From assembly GCA_963969495.1 (NCBI GenBank), contig OZ018338.1, positions 43,372,301 through 43,436,300 on the forward strand: a stretch of 64,000 nucleotides of DNA, read 5' to 3'. Source of the DNA: Ceratothoa steindachneri (taxonomy: Eukaryota; Arthropoda; Malacostraca; Isopoda; Cymothoidae). A program made the position numbers and the translations under genes. Positions 1 through 8,958 of the stretch are shown here, piece by piece (within the stretch, counting starts at the first letter, position 1; each line of letters begins with the position of its first letter). The notes below the pieces were generated by a model. The model searched no databases. It was not told where the DNA came from and worked only from the letters and a program-made list of their open reading frames with translations.

Positions 1-153
1 TATATATATAATAAATATATATATAATAAATATATATATAATAAATATATATATAATAAATATATATATAATAAATATATATATAATAAATATATATAAT
101 AAATAAATATATATAATAAATAAATATATATAATAAATAAATATATATAATAA

Positions 154-209
<56 letters not shown>

Positions 210-220
210 ATCTATCTATC
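1..220. repeat. AT-rich tandem repeat and microsatellite
   Basis: A 15-bp unit, TATATATATAATAAA, is repeated about six times (1-90). It is followed by slightly longer variants, then a pure TA run from about 157, and a short TCTA run up to about 220. This is seen directly. No coding potential. Confidence 0.95.
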
Positions 221-1127
221 GGAAGTATTTACTTCTGGTTAAAGATAATTTAATTTTAAGAATGAATCCAAGGAACAAAAAGAAAGTAGTTTCCATTAAA
301 CTGATTCCTTAATGACAACGTTTCAGACTCCAGGCCTATCTTCAGGTCTGACAAAGAGAAATGAAGAAATATTAAACTTTCAACAAATTAATTATTGGTT
401 TAAGGTGAAAATCCAAATCAGATAGACAAAATATCATTTAAATGGGGAAGACTAAGGAGAGAAAGGGACGGAGCATGTAACTTACCGGGTAGAGCCGTGA
501 GGAAAACTCAACTGAATAAGTTAAGGATGGGGGAGTGGTTAAACTATAAGGAGAGGAACCTAGTTATGGAAAACTTTAAAATATCGCGTGAGTAAGCAAT
601 AAATCTAACAAAGCCCACAAGGAAAATAAAAGGATTCCAATTACTTTCGAACACTATTTTAAGTTCATTATCAAGGAAAAATTTCGAAAGTACTTGGAAT
701 CTTTACTAGAATCAGTTTATTACATTACAGGACTAGTTTCGGTATTTGCTACCATCTTTAACTGTACAATGGACACACAAATGCTTTTATATATAGAGCG
801 GATGAGAAAAAGATTACCTAGAAGGTAAAGTTGAGCAAAGATAAATTAGTGACGATTTTCGAAGAAAGTTTTGGGTGAGAGAATTTTGAAAAACTTAAAT
901 TTAATAAACCCTCAAAGATTGTAATTTGTATTTTTTAATCTCTATTGACTCTTTTATGCATCTTTTGTAATAATTATCAGATTTATAGACTAGTTTGGTA
1001 TTATTAAAATCTATTATGTTGATTAAAATTACTTGTGGTTGAACAAACTAGAAGATAAACTAGTTATATCCCCCGGTGTGCTAATGCGTTTATTAAAGTT
1101 CCCAGTTTTCCTTACAGAAGATTTATT
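221..1127. other. AT-rich spacer, nothing recognised
   Basis: No open frame or repeat I can name. The AT-rich sequence runs up to the target-site duplication of the LTR element that follows. Confidence 0.6.
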
Positions 1128-1132
1128 GCAAT
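1128..1132. repeat. Left target-site duplication GCAAT
   Basis: GCAAT lies immediately before the left LTR (which begins TGTAAGGG) and occurs again at 7761-7765, immediately after the right LTR. A 5-bp duplication is what a Gypsy-type integrase normally leaves. Confidence 0.92.
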
Positions 1133-1611
1133 TGTAAGGGAATGGTCACTTCCCCCCCCCCCTCGTTCACTCTTGGTGCAGTTCCAAGGCGGTCACCGCA
1201 AAGACATCCGGCCGAAGGCATCGGCGGGTCCCGCGTGACCGCAGCGCTGCACCAGACCGTGCCATGAAAGAGGTCACCCCCCCCCCCCCGTTCACTCGTG
1301 ATGCAGTCCCAAGGCGGTGGTTACCACAAGGACATCCGCCCCAGGCATCGGCGAGGCGAAAGTTTGACCACAGGGTGGCATAACTAGGGGCCATGTAAGA
1401 CCCTAAAGGTCAAAAAGGTAAAGATCTCCCCCCAGGAGAGTGAGATCCAGTTTCACGTCGAACAAGAAATTGGAGACGGTTTTGTCCCAACCTCGATGGC
1501 TAACGAGGAGCAGATGTTTGACTTCGTGGGAAAGACCGTTTGGGAAGAGAACTCTCCTGGGGCCTTCCTCAAGCTCCCCCCCCTTACCACTCCCCCAGTG
1601 GGGGTGCGAGG

Positions 1612-1619
1612 TATAAAGG
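1612..1619 (+). promoter_or_regulatory. TATA box of the LTR promoter
   Basis: TATAAAGG lies just after a C/G hairpin (CCCCCAGTGGGGG). The first 65-bp unit begins at 1641, 29 bp downstream, so transcription would be expected to start at or very near that unit. The same box is at 6002-6009 in the right LTR. The motif is seen; its function is inferred. Confidence 0.6.
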
Positions 1620-1640
1620 AGGAACTCTGAGGAAAATCTA

Positions 1641-1772
1641 GGTAGTATACGTCAGGCCAGGTGACGAAGTCCTCGGATCCAAAACCGAGCTACCTAGACT
1701 GGATAGGTAGTATACGTCAGTCTCTAGGTGACGAAGTTCTCGGATCCACAACCGAGCTACCGAGACTAGAGA
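1641..1772 (+). repeat. Structured 65-bp repeat, first block (two units)
   Basis: Units start at 1641 and 1706, each opening GGTAGTATACGTCAG. Each unit can fold as a closing stem GGTAG/CTACC around two hairpins, CGTCA/TGACG and CTCGG/CCGAG. The second unit has a different loop (GTCTCTAGG instead of GGCCAGG) and a matching different tail (GAGACTAGAGA instead of TAGACTGGATA). The right LTR has only one unit here (from about 6031), which accounts for the 64-bp length difference between LTRs. Confidence 0.85.
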
Positions 1773-1840
1773 GGTAGTTTACTTGTGTCGCCAGACCAAG
1801 AAGCACCCTGCAAGAGAGGCAGGGCTACCTACCTTAAGGG
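1773..1840 (+). repeat. Diverged member of the structured repeat
   Basis: This stretch begins GGTAGTTTAC and shows the same architecture as the 65-bp units with a different sequence: closing stem GGTAG/CTACC, a small GTC-GCCA-GAC hairpin, and a strong CCCTGC/GCAGGG hairpin. It recurs at about 2401-2466 and in both blocks of the right LTR. The pairing is seen by eye; no folding energy was computed. Confidence 0.6.
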
Positions 1841-1850
1841 GCTAAGAAAA

Positions 1851-2950
1851 AGCTCATCCCTGAGCTAAGTCCCTGGTTATCAAACCAAACGATAAGTGAA
1901 CTTTGGGTAAGTTCAACTTACTCTCGCCAGAGAGACCCCTCATATCCTGGTGCACCTTAAACACCAGGGATATTCCTCGTCCTTGAGGAATTAAGAAAAG
2001 AGGAAAGATAGTATACGTCAGGCCAGGTGACGAAGTCCTCGGATCCAAAACCGAGCTACCTAGACTGGATTGGTAGTATACGTCAGGCCAGGTGACGAAG
2101 TCCTCGGTTCCAAAACCGGGCTACCTTAGACTGGATAGGGTAGTATACGTCAGGCCAGGTGACGAAGTCCTCGGATCCAAAACCGGGCTACCTTAGACTG
2201 GATAGGTAGTATACGTCAGGCCAGGTGACGAAGTCCTCGGATCCAAAACCGAGCTACCTAGACTGGATTGGTAGTATACGTCAGGCCAGGTCACGAAGTC
2301 CTCGGATCCCCAACCGGGCTACCTAGACTGGATAGGTAGTATACGTCAGTCTCTAGGTGACGAAGTCCTCGGATCCACAACCGAGTTACCGAGACTGGAG
2401 AGGTAGTTTACTTGTGTCGCCAGACCAAGAAGCACCCTGCAAGAGAGGCAGGGCTACCTACCTTAAGGGACTAAGAAAAAGCTCATCCTTGAGCTAAGTC
2501 CCTGGTTGTCAAACCAAACAATAAGTGAACTTTGGTAAGTTCGACTTACTCTCGCCAGAGAGATTCCTCATATCCTGGTGCACATTAAACACCAGAGGTA
2601 TTCCTCGTCTTTGAGGAATTAAGAAGAAGAAGGAAAAGGCTCCCCCTCGAGCCCGTTATTCGGTGGTCACACCAAACTGTAAGTAACTTATTCTCGCCAG
2701 AGAAACCCCCCTCCGTCATCCTCGCCCGTGAAGAAGACCCTCCCCGAGTTCAGTCCTCGTCCATAAGGAAATTAGTAACGAAGGAAAAGCTCCTCCTCGA
2801 GCTCGTTACTCGGTGATCACACCGCACTCCAAGTAAGCTTGATTCAAGAACCAAGTTCAACTCACTCTCGCCAGAGAGACCACGACTACCTGGGTGTTGC
2901 ATAGAGCACCGTATTGATTCTCGTCCTTGAAGAATCCCCCCCCCCCCCCG
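1851..2950 (+). repeat. Second family of hairpin modules (about 150 bp, four copies)
   Basis: Copies start near 1851, 2480, 2637 and 2788; the second 65-bp block lies between the first two. Each opens with an AGCTC/GAGCT-type hairpin and then carries a hairpin with loop GCCA: CTCTC/GAGAG at 1921-1934, 2549-2562 and 2865-2878, and TTCTC/GAGAA at 2691-2704. The first two copies also hold CCTGGTG/CACCAGG and TTCCTC/GAGGAA hairpins. The change from CTCTC/GAGAG to TTCTC/GAGAA alters both strands of the stem together. Counterparts in the right LTR are at 6246, 6874, 7016 and 7190. Confidence 0.75.
2007..2400 (+). repeat. Structured 65-bp repeat, second block (six units)
   Basis: Six head-to-tail units start near 2007, 2072, 2138, 2205, 2271 and 2336. 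Most have the GGCCAGG loop; the last has the GTCTCTAGG loop. Several differences keep the stems paired through G-U: CCGAG becomes CCGGG opposite CTCGG, and CTACC becomes TTACC opposite GGTAG. The right LTR has the matching block at about 6331-6726. The array lies downstream of the TATA box, so it should be present in element RNA. Confidence 0.85.
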
Positions 2951-3447
2951 GAAGAACGTGTGGACCCCCCAGCTGCTACCCTCGCCAAGACGACCGTGGA
3001 ATTCCGCCCATCTACACGCGTCAAGTGTAAATATTTCTGAGGCCCTTTAAACTCCACGAGTCCGTAAGCCTAATTCTAATATTATTGTTTTGTCTAGAGA
3101 AAACGTGAACTTAATTTTGTGGGTCAACTAATTTAATTAATTCTTGTTTATAATAATATTTAGAGTATTGCTGTAGTTAAAGTATAAAGGTTGTGTATTC
3201 AATGGTTAAAGATAAAATATAAGTTTATTTTGTGAATTAGTGGGCGTTTCTTTTATATCCTGACGTGTTTGGTAAAGGCTCAGTTCATTAAGATATTCTT
3301 ATAATATCAATATATTAGACACTCTTAGCACTCTTAGAATAGAACAAAAAGGAGGGACATTCTACGACACTAACTAAATAAAAGAGGTGTCAGAGGTCAG
3401 GTCAGTAGGGTTCTTAGCAGAAAGAATTCTACGACATATTATAAAAG

Positions 3448-3465
3448 TGGTGTCAGGTCTAGAGG
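3448..3465 (+). promoter_or_regulatory. Primer-binding site, tRNA-Leu-like
   Basis: TGGTGTCAGG begins 11 bp after the left LTR. TGG complements the CCA end of a tRNA, and the following bases fit the acceptor end of arthropod tRNA-Leu as I remember it. The same sequence sits at 63112, in the same place relative to the LTR of the related element. Confidence 0.7.
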
Positions 3466-3755
3466 TTTTGTAGGTTGTTATTAGAAAGAACCCAGCAGTG
3501 TCTAATTAAGAAAGAGCCAACACGTAAAGGAAGATCAGGAATAAGAGAATAATTGACGAGAGGAAAATTGGTAGAGTTAGGGGTGGTAACAATATAAAGG
3601 TAATTGGCAGGTCAAGTGGTAAATTTGTTGTCGGGAGTGATATTTCAATCAGCATAGTAGTGGGATTAAGGGTAAGTTATGCTGAGCGCTACCTGGTGAG
3701 TGGCGGCATAATTATCTGAAAATACAGAAAGGAAAAATCGACGGACCAACACGAA

Positions 3756-5168
3756 ATGGATCCAGTCAAAAGATTTTACCAACAAGCCCAAAGTCTGGGA
3801 CTTGAAGGCACAGAAATGCATGACTACGTCATGGCAGAATTAAGAATAGATTGTGTAGAAGAAGAAAGAATTTGGGATATAGAAAAGGAACAAGAATTAA
3901 TAAAGTTTGAGAGAGAAAAAGAGGATATAATAAGAGAGGATACAAGAGAACGTGAATTAATGGAAATATGGATGAACCGGAATAGTGAAGAATCCCGAAT
4001 ACAGCGGAAAATAGAAACAGAGGAAAGAAGAATGCTGAGAGGAGGTAAAACAAGCGAAAGAATAATATTGTTGAAAAGAGAAGCACAAGAATTCAGAATA
4101 AGGATAGAAATGGAAGATGAAGAAAGAAGACTAAAGATAAAGCTGGAAGATGAAGAAAGAAGAACTCAACGGGAAAACGAAATAGCGAAAGCAGAACAAG
4201 AAGCCGAGGAAAGGAGAATGAAGATGGAAAAAGAGTCAAAAGAGAGGAGAATAAAGATTAAAAAAGAAATAGATGAAAGGAGAATGAAGAGGGAAATAGA
4301 ACGTGCTCAAGCGGAAAGAGAAGAGAGAGAAGAAAAGGAAAGATTGCTCGCACTCGAAAGAGCACCTATCGAGAATCTCATAGAGGCCGAGGAAGTTGGA
4401 GCCCGGCCTGGACCTAAGAAAGGACCATCGAGGGAAACCCAGCCAAATGGGGTAACGATGGAAGAAATAGGAAGTAGGAATGAGGTACCATCAGGAGTAC
4501 CTAAAGAAAACCCTACGAGGAGAACCCAGCCAAATGGGGTTATCAGGGAAGAAGAAGAAGGTAGAGTAGAGGTACGAGCAGGTGTACCTGAGGAACTACC
4601 TACTAAGAGAAGTGGGTCAAATGAGTTGACAAGGAAGGAGGAAAGAGGTGCTATGGCTATGCACCCAGGTAAGACTAGTCAAATGGTAGACGCGGATGAG
4701 TATCCCCTACTCCTAGTAGTCTCCTCCCCGAACGGAACGTCCACGGAGTTACCGCTAAATCGCCAAGTCGTAGTGAGCGCCAAGCCCATTAACGACCTCG
4801 CTGGGAAAAGTTTTCTCGATCCCCAAAGATCGAACCCAGACACGATCTTCCCGTGTACCTGGTTAAAGGAGAGCTATGGGACCTACGCTCCCATCAATTA
4901 TGCCCCGCTACAACAGGCCGCTCAAGCCTTAATGTTCAATTTAAAGGTAGTCAAGTACCATAATATGAGTAAGTCGAGTAGGTTGAAATACCGCTACCAT
5001 TTAGTAATATACTGGGGTAGACTCAATAACCCGAACGGCCGACTCAGGCGCGGTAGAATAATGGTCACCGAGCACCATTTTAGGATCAGCTACATCAAAG
5101 GAGCCGATAATGTACAGCTGCTCTATAGGTGGAGACGAAAAACCATGGAGGGTTATTTCAGTACCTAA
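3756..5168 (+). CDS. Gag-like coiled-coil protein with an unrecognised C-terminal domain
   Basis: 470 codons, the only sizeable frame of this element. Residues 1-20 (MDPVKRFYQQAQSLGLEGTE) match the start of the Gag at 63326 (FDLYRKQGQSLGLEGTE), which supports the ATG at 3756. Residues about 30-210 are almost entirely Glu, Arg, Lys, Ile and Met and should form a long charged coiled coil. Residues about 220-305 hold three imperfect 29-residue repeats starting near 220, 249 and 278, with TQPNGV in the first two. The last 160 residues are of mixed composition with a basic patch and no membrane segment. They lack the capsid-like region seen at 63665 and any zinc knuckle or protease, polymerase or integrase motif I know. 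The frame is open in a young copy, so it may be expressed. I infer a role in particle assembly or RNA binding. The C-terminal origin is unknown; a remnant of a pol or third ORF end is possible. Confidence 0.75.
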   Translation: MDPVKRFYQQAQSLGLEGTEMHDYVMAELRIDCVEEERIWDIEKEQELIKFEREKEDIIREDTRERELMEIWMNRNSEESRIQRKIETEERRMLRGGKTSERIILLKREAQEFRIRIEMEDEERRLKIKLEDEERRTQRENEIAKAEQEAEERRMKMEKESKERRIKIKKEIDERRMKREIERAQAEREEREEKERLLALERAPIENLIEAEEVGARPGPKKGPSRETQPNGVTMEEIGSRNEVPSGVPKENPTRRTQPNGVIREEEEGRVEVRAGVPEELPTKRSGSNELTRKEERGAMAMHPGKTSQMVDADEYPLLLVVSSPNGTSTELPLNRQVVVSAKPINDLAGKSFLDPQRSNPDTIFPCTWLKESYGTYAPINYAPLQQAAQALMFNLKVVKYHNMSKSSRLKYRYHLVIYWGRLNNPNGRLRRGRIMVTEHHFRISYIKGADNVQLLYRWRRKTMEGYFST

Positions 5169-5520
5169 TGAGCGTGAAACCAGGTTTTCATTTGTTGTTC
5201 GTGTTAATATTTATCGGTAGGATTTAAGTTCTCAAAAACTTAGAAATGTAAGGAAGTAGCTTGTTTTGTTTTTTTTTGTTTGCGGGTAATCGATGAATTA
5301 AGGTTTTTTTTAATTCTCTATGTAAAATTGTATTGCGAGTAGGTCTAGCTCGACACATTGCCTGTGTAAAAGTGCGCGTGGGCGCTCATGTGTAAGGAAA
5401 CTTAATGTAAGGGAGGGCTCAAAGAAATACAACTTTGCTAAGCTCGACTAGGTTGAGTAAGTTGTTTTGAGTTCCCGGGAGCATCCCCCGCCCCCCCATT
5501 ATTTTCTTCGGTGGGAGGTG
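5169..5520 (+). other. 3' untranslated part of the LTR element with polypurine tract
   Basis: There is no frame after the stop codon. The last bases before the right LTR, about 5510-5520 (GGTGGGAGGTG), form a purine-rich tract placed exactly where the plus-strand primer should be. A very similar tract (GGTGGGAGTG) precedes the right LTR of the short-LTR element at 46051. Confidence 0.7.
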
Positions 5521-7760
5521 TGTAAGGGAATGGTCACTTCCCCCCCCCCTCCTCGTTCACTCTTGGTGCAGTTCCAAGGCGGTCACCGCAAAGACATCCG
5601 GCCGAAGGCATCGGTGGGTCCCGCGTGACCGCAGCGCTGCACCAGACCGTGCCATGAAAGAGGTCACCCCTCCCCCCCCGTTCACTCGTGATGCAGTCCC
5701 AAGGCGGTGGTTACCACAAGGACATCCGCCCCAGGCATCGGCGAGGCGAAAGTTTGACCACAGGGTGGCATAACTAGGGGCCATGTAAGACCCTAAAGGT
5801 CAAAAAGGTAAAGATCTCCCCCCAGGAGAGTGAGATCCAGTTTCACGTCGAACAAGAAATTGGAGACGGTTTTGTCCCAACCTCGATGGCTAACGAGGAG
5901 CAGATGTTTGACTTCGTGGGAAAGACCGTTTGGGAAGAGAACTCTCCTGGGGCCGTCCTCAAGCTCCCCCCCCTTACCACTCCCCCAGTGGGGGTGCGAG
6001 GTATAAAGGAGGAACTCTGAGGAAAATCTAGGTAGTATACGTCAGTCTCTAGGTGACGAAGTTCTCGGATCTACAACCGGGCTACCGAGACTAGAGAGGT
6101 AGTTTACTTGTGTCGCCAGACCAAGAAGCACCCTGCAAGAGAGGCAGGGCTACCTACCTTAAGGGGCTAAGAAAAAGCTCATCCCTGAGCTAAGTCCCTG
6201 GTTATCAAACCAAACGATAAGTGAACTTTGGGTAAGTTCAACTTACTCTCGCCAGAGAGACCCCTCATATCCTGGTGCACCTTAAACACCAGGGATATTC
6301 CTCGTCCTTGAGGAATTAAGAAAAGAGGAAAGGTAGTATACGTCAGGCCAGGTGACGAAGTCCTCGGATCCAAAACCGAGCTACCTAGACTGGATTGGTA
6401 GTATACGTCAGGCCAGGGGACGAAGTCCTCGGTTCCAAAACCGGGCTACCTTAGACTGGATAGGGTAGTATACGTCAGGCCAGGTGACGAAGTCCTCGGA
6501 TCCAAAACCGGGCTACCTTAGACTGGATAGGTAGTATACGTCAGGCCAGGTGACGAAGTCCTCGGATCCAAAACCAAGCTACCTAGACTGGATTGGTAGT
6601 ATACGTCAGGCCAGGTGACGAAGTCCTCGGATCCCCAACCGGGCTACCTAGACTGGATAGGTAGTATACGTCAGTCTCTAGGTGACGAAGTCCTCGGATC
6701 CACAACCGAGTTACCGAGACTGGAGAGGTAGTTTACTTGTGTCGCCAGACCAAGAAGCACCCTGCAAGAGAGGCAGGGCTACCTACCTTAAGGGACTAAG
6801 AAAAAGCTCATCCTTGAGCTAAGTCCCTGGTTGTCAAACCAAACAATAAGTGAACTTTGGTAAGTTCGACTTACTCTCGCCAGAGAGATTCCTCATATCC
6901 TGGTGCACATTAAACACCAGAGGTATTCCTCGTCTTTGAGGAATTAAGAAGAAGAAGGAAAAGGCTCCCCCTCGAGCCCGTTATTCGGTGGCCACACCAA
7001 ACTGTAAGTAACTTATTCTCGCCAGAGAAACCCCCCTCCGTCATCCTCGCCCGTGAAGAAGACCCTCCCCGAGTTCAGTCCTCGTCCATAAGGAAATTAG
7101 TAACGAAGGAAAAGCTCCTCCTCGAGCTCGTTACTCGGTGATCACACCGCACTCCAAGTAAGCTTGATTCAAGAACCAAGTTCAACTCACTCTCGCCAGA
7201 GAGACCACGACTACCTGGGTGTTGCATAGAGCACCGTATTGATTCTCGTCCTTGAAGAATCCCCCCCCCCCCCGGAAGAACGTGTGGACCCCCCAGCTGC
7301 TACCCTCGCCAAGACGACCGTGGAATTCCGCCCATCTACACGCGTCAAGTGTAAATATTTCTGAGGCCCTTTAAACTCCACGAGTCCGTAAGCCTAATTC
7401 TAATATTATTGTTTTGTCTAGAGAAAACGTGAACTTAATTTTGTGGGTCAACTAATTTAATTAATTCTTGTTTATAATAATATTTAGAGTATTGCTGTAG
7501 TTAAAGTATAAAGGTTGTGTATTCAATGGTTAAAGATAAAATATAAGTTTATTTTGTGAATTAGTGGGCGTTTCTTTTATATCCTGACGTGTTTGGTAAA
7601 GGCTCAGTTCATTAAGATATTCTTATAATATCAATATATTAGACACTCTTAGCACTCTTAGAATAGAACAAAAAGGAGGGACATTCTACGACACTAACTA
7701 AATAAAAGAGGTGTCAGAGGTCAGGTCAGTAGGGTTCTTAGCAGAAAGAATTCTACGACA
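5521..7760 (+). repeat. Right LTR (2,240 bp)
   Basis: Near-identical copy of 1133-3436 with one fewer 65-bp unit in the first repeat block. TATA box at 6002-6009, GCACTCTTAGAA at 7652-7663, end ACGACA at 7760. It is followed by the TSD GCAAT (7761-7765). Confidence 0.93.
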
Positions 7761-7765
7761 GCAAT
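7761..7765. repeat. Right target-site duplication GCAAT
   Basis: Matches 1128-1132 exactly and marks the right edge of the insertion. Confidence 0.92.
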
Positions 7766-8199
7766 TGTTGCCATATATTTTGAATATAACTTCTCTTTTG
7801 CATGTATCTTGCAGTTTCATCCATCCTAACATGCACAATATACATATACAATTTAGAGTCATACTTATTTTATAACTGTAATTTATGATTCATCACTTAC
7901 CATTATCTGGTTTGGAACTACTGTAGGTTTTGTGATGGAAACCTAAATTTCCGAATCATTATGGCCGTAATGTGTATGTGTTTGTGTATGTGTATGCATA
8001 TCTGTGTGTGTATGCGTATGTGTGTGTATGTGTATGTGTGTATGCATATCTGTGTGTGTATGCGTATGTGTGTATGTGTGTGTGGGTAACAAACTGGGAT
8101 CAGGTGACTTGCCCAGATTCTTTAAGCCAAAAGGTTTATAGCCAAGGATAGAAGACGCGTCAACTTAAAACAAAACTTTATTTACAAAAAGGGACGTCT
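7766..8199. other. Spacer with TG/TATG microsatellite
   Basis: Non-coding. About 7968-8088 is an imperfect TG/TATG repeat. A T-rich stretch at about 8160-8205 (minus-strand A-rich) may be the tail of the non-LTR fragment that follows. Confidence 0.6.
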
Positions 8200-8779
8200 T
8201 TTTTTTAAGAGCCTAACTGGCGACTGCCCACTTGGGCATAAGTCGCCGGAATCATCACAGCTTAGCACGAGGCTATTTTAAAATAAGAACACGAAAACAC
8301 CACAACAACGTCGTCGGGGGAGGTCCCCCTGCCCCCGGCGCAGGAGCGTGCAACCTACAAAGAAAACAATAACAACAAAACCTAGTTAAATAAAAGGGAG
8401 AAGGCCGGCCTCACCCCAAAAGTCTACCAGTCCAAGAGCCCGCACTCGTCCCGAGTACAAGGGACAGGCGGTAGCGACCCTGCCCAGCCCGGTACCAGGA
8501 CAGGTAACGTGCGCGAAGATCGCCCAGACTATGACATTCAACAAAAATGTGCCGAAGAGTCTGAGGGGACAACGCAGTCGTCACAGTAGGGCGCTTGCGA
8601 GTGCTCCATCAAATGGCGGTGCGTCCCGCGAGTATGCCCAATTCGGAGACGACAGGAAACGACCTGAAACCGTCGCGGCATTGTGGAATAGGTCCATGGG
8701 AACAGTCGTAGCGCAATGGCACGCAACTTTAAGTTCCCTTCGACCGTCTCCCATCTTCTTCGCCAAGCAGTTCGAAGAT
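8200..8779 (-). mobile_element. 5'-truncated I-like non-LTR fragment (copy A)
   Basis: About 580 bp corresponding to the 3' end of the larger copy at 8780-15260, in the same orientation. It covers the region after RNase H and the 3' UTR. Both copies end (in plus orientation) with a short AAGRGSCTA..CTGGCGAC block and a RNA-stem-like repeat (GGCGACT..AGTCGCC). The match stops at about 8779 within the equivalent of about 9350. A 5' truncation of this kind is typical of target-primed reverse transcription. Any short frames here are remnants. Confidence 0.75.
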
Positions 8780-8958
8780 ATATTTAAAATATTTAAGGGG
8801 CTATCTGGCGACAGCCGACTTAGGCATAAGTCGCCGTAAACAAAGCCTAATTCTAGGCTACTTTAAAAAATTAAACAGGGAACAATAAAAAGAAATAACA
8901 ATAACAATAACAAAGCAATAACAAAAACAATAACAACAACAACAACAATTAAACCGGG

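Larger units (their letters stand above)
1133..3436 (+). repeat. Left LTR (2,304 bp)
   Basis: It is bounded by TGTAAGGG at the start and TTCTACGACA at the end, and is nearly identical to 5521-7760. Its first third carries several C tracts (for example about 1152-1163 and 1277-1288). A TATA box lies at 1612. From there to about 2950 the sequence is an array of short repeats that can form hairpins. The last 130 bp contain GCACTCTTAGAA (3328-3339) and an internal copy of the LTR end (about 3358-3369). Confidence 0.93.
1133..7760 (+). mobile_element. Complete Gypsy-type LTR retrotransposon, probably non-autonomous
   Basis: Element of 6,628 bp: left LTR 1133-3436, PBS at 3448, one 470-codon frame 3756-5168, PPT about 5510-5520, right LTR 5521-7760, 5-bp TSD GCAAT on both sides. 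The LTRs start TGT and end ACGACA. By eye they differ by roughly ten substitutions plus one 65-bp repeat unit, so the insertion is recent. The internal part is only 2,084 bp and shows no protease, reverse transcriptase, RNase H or recognisable integrase. The element must therefore borrow enzymes. The related element starting at 61515 shares leader and Gag start and is the type of partner expected. The Gypsy assignment rests on TSD length, PBS type and similarity of the Gag N-terminus to the 63326 Gag. Confidence 0.9.

Noticed and set aside
1167..1394. 75-codon minus-strand frames in both LTRs (also 5557-5784)
   Set aside because: They run through C/G homopolymer tracts and the two copies exist only because the LTRs are duplicated. 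No motif.
1641..2400. 65-bp repeats as a CRISPR-like array
   Set aside because: The units are contiguous with no unique spacers, lie in an LTR of a eukaryotic element and vary along their length.
1641..2400. Hammerhead ribozyme in the repeat units, as in retrozymes
   Set aside because: I looked for the CUGANGA and GAAA core in both strands and did not find it in the right order. The fold is reported instead as an unassigned structure.
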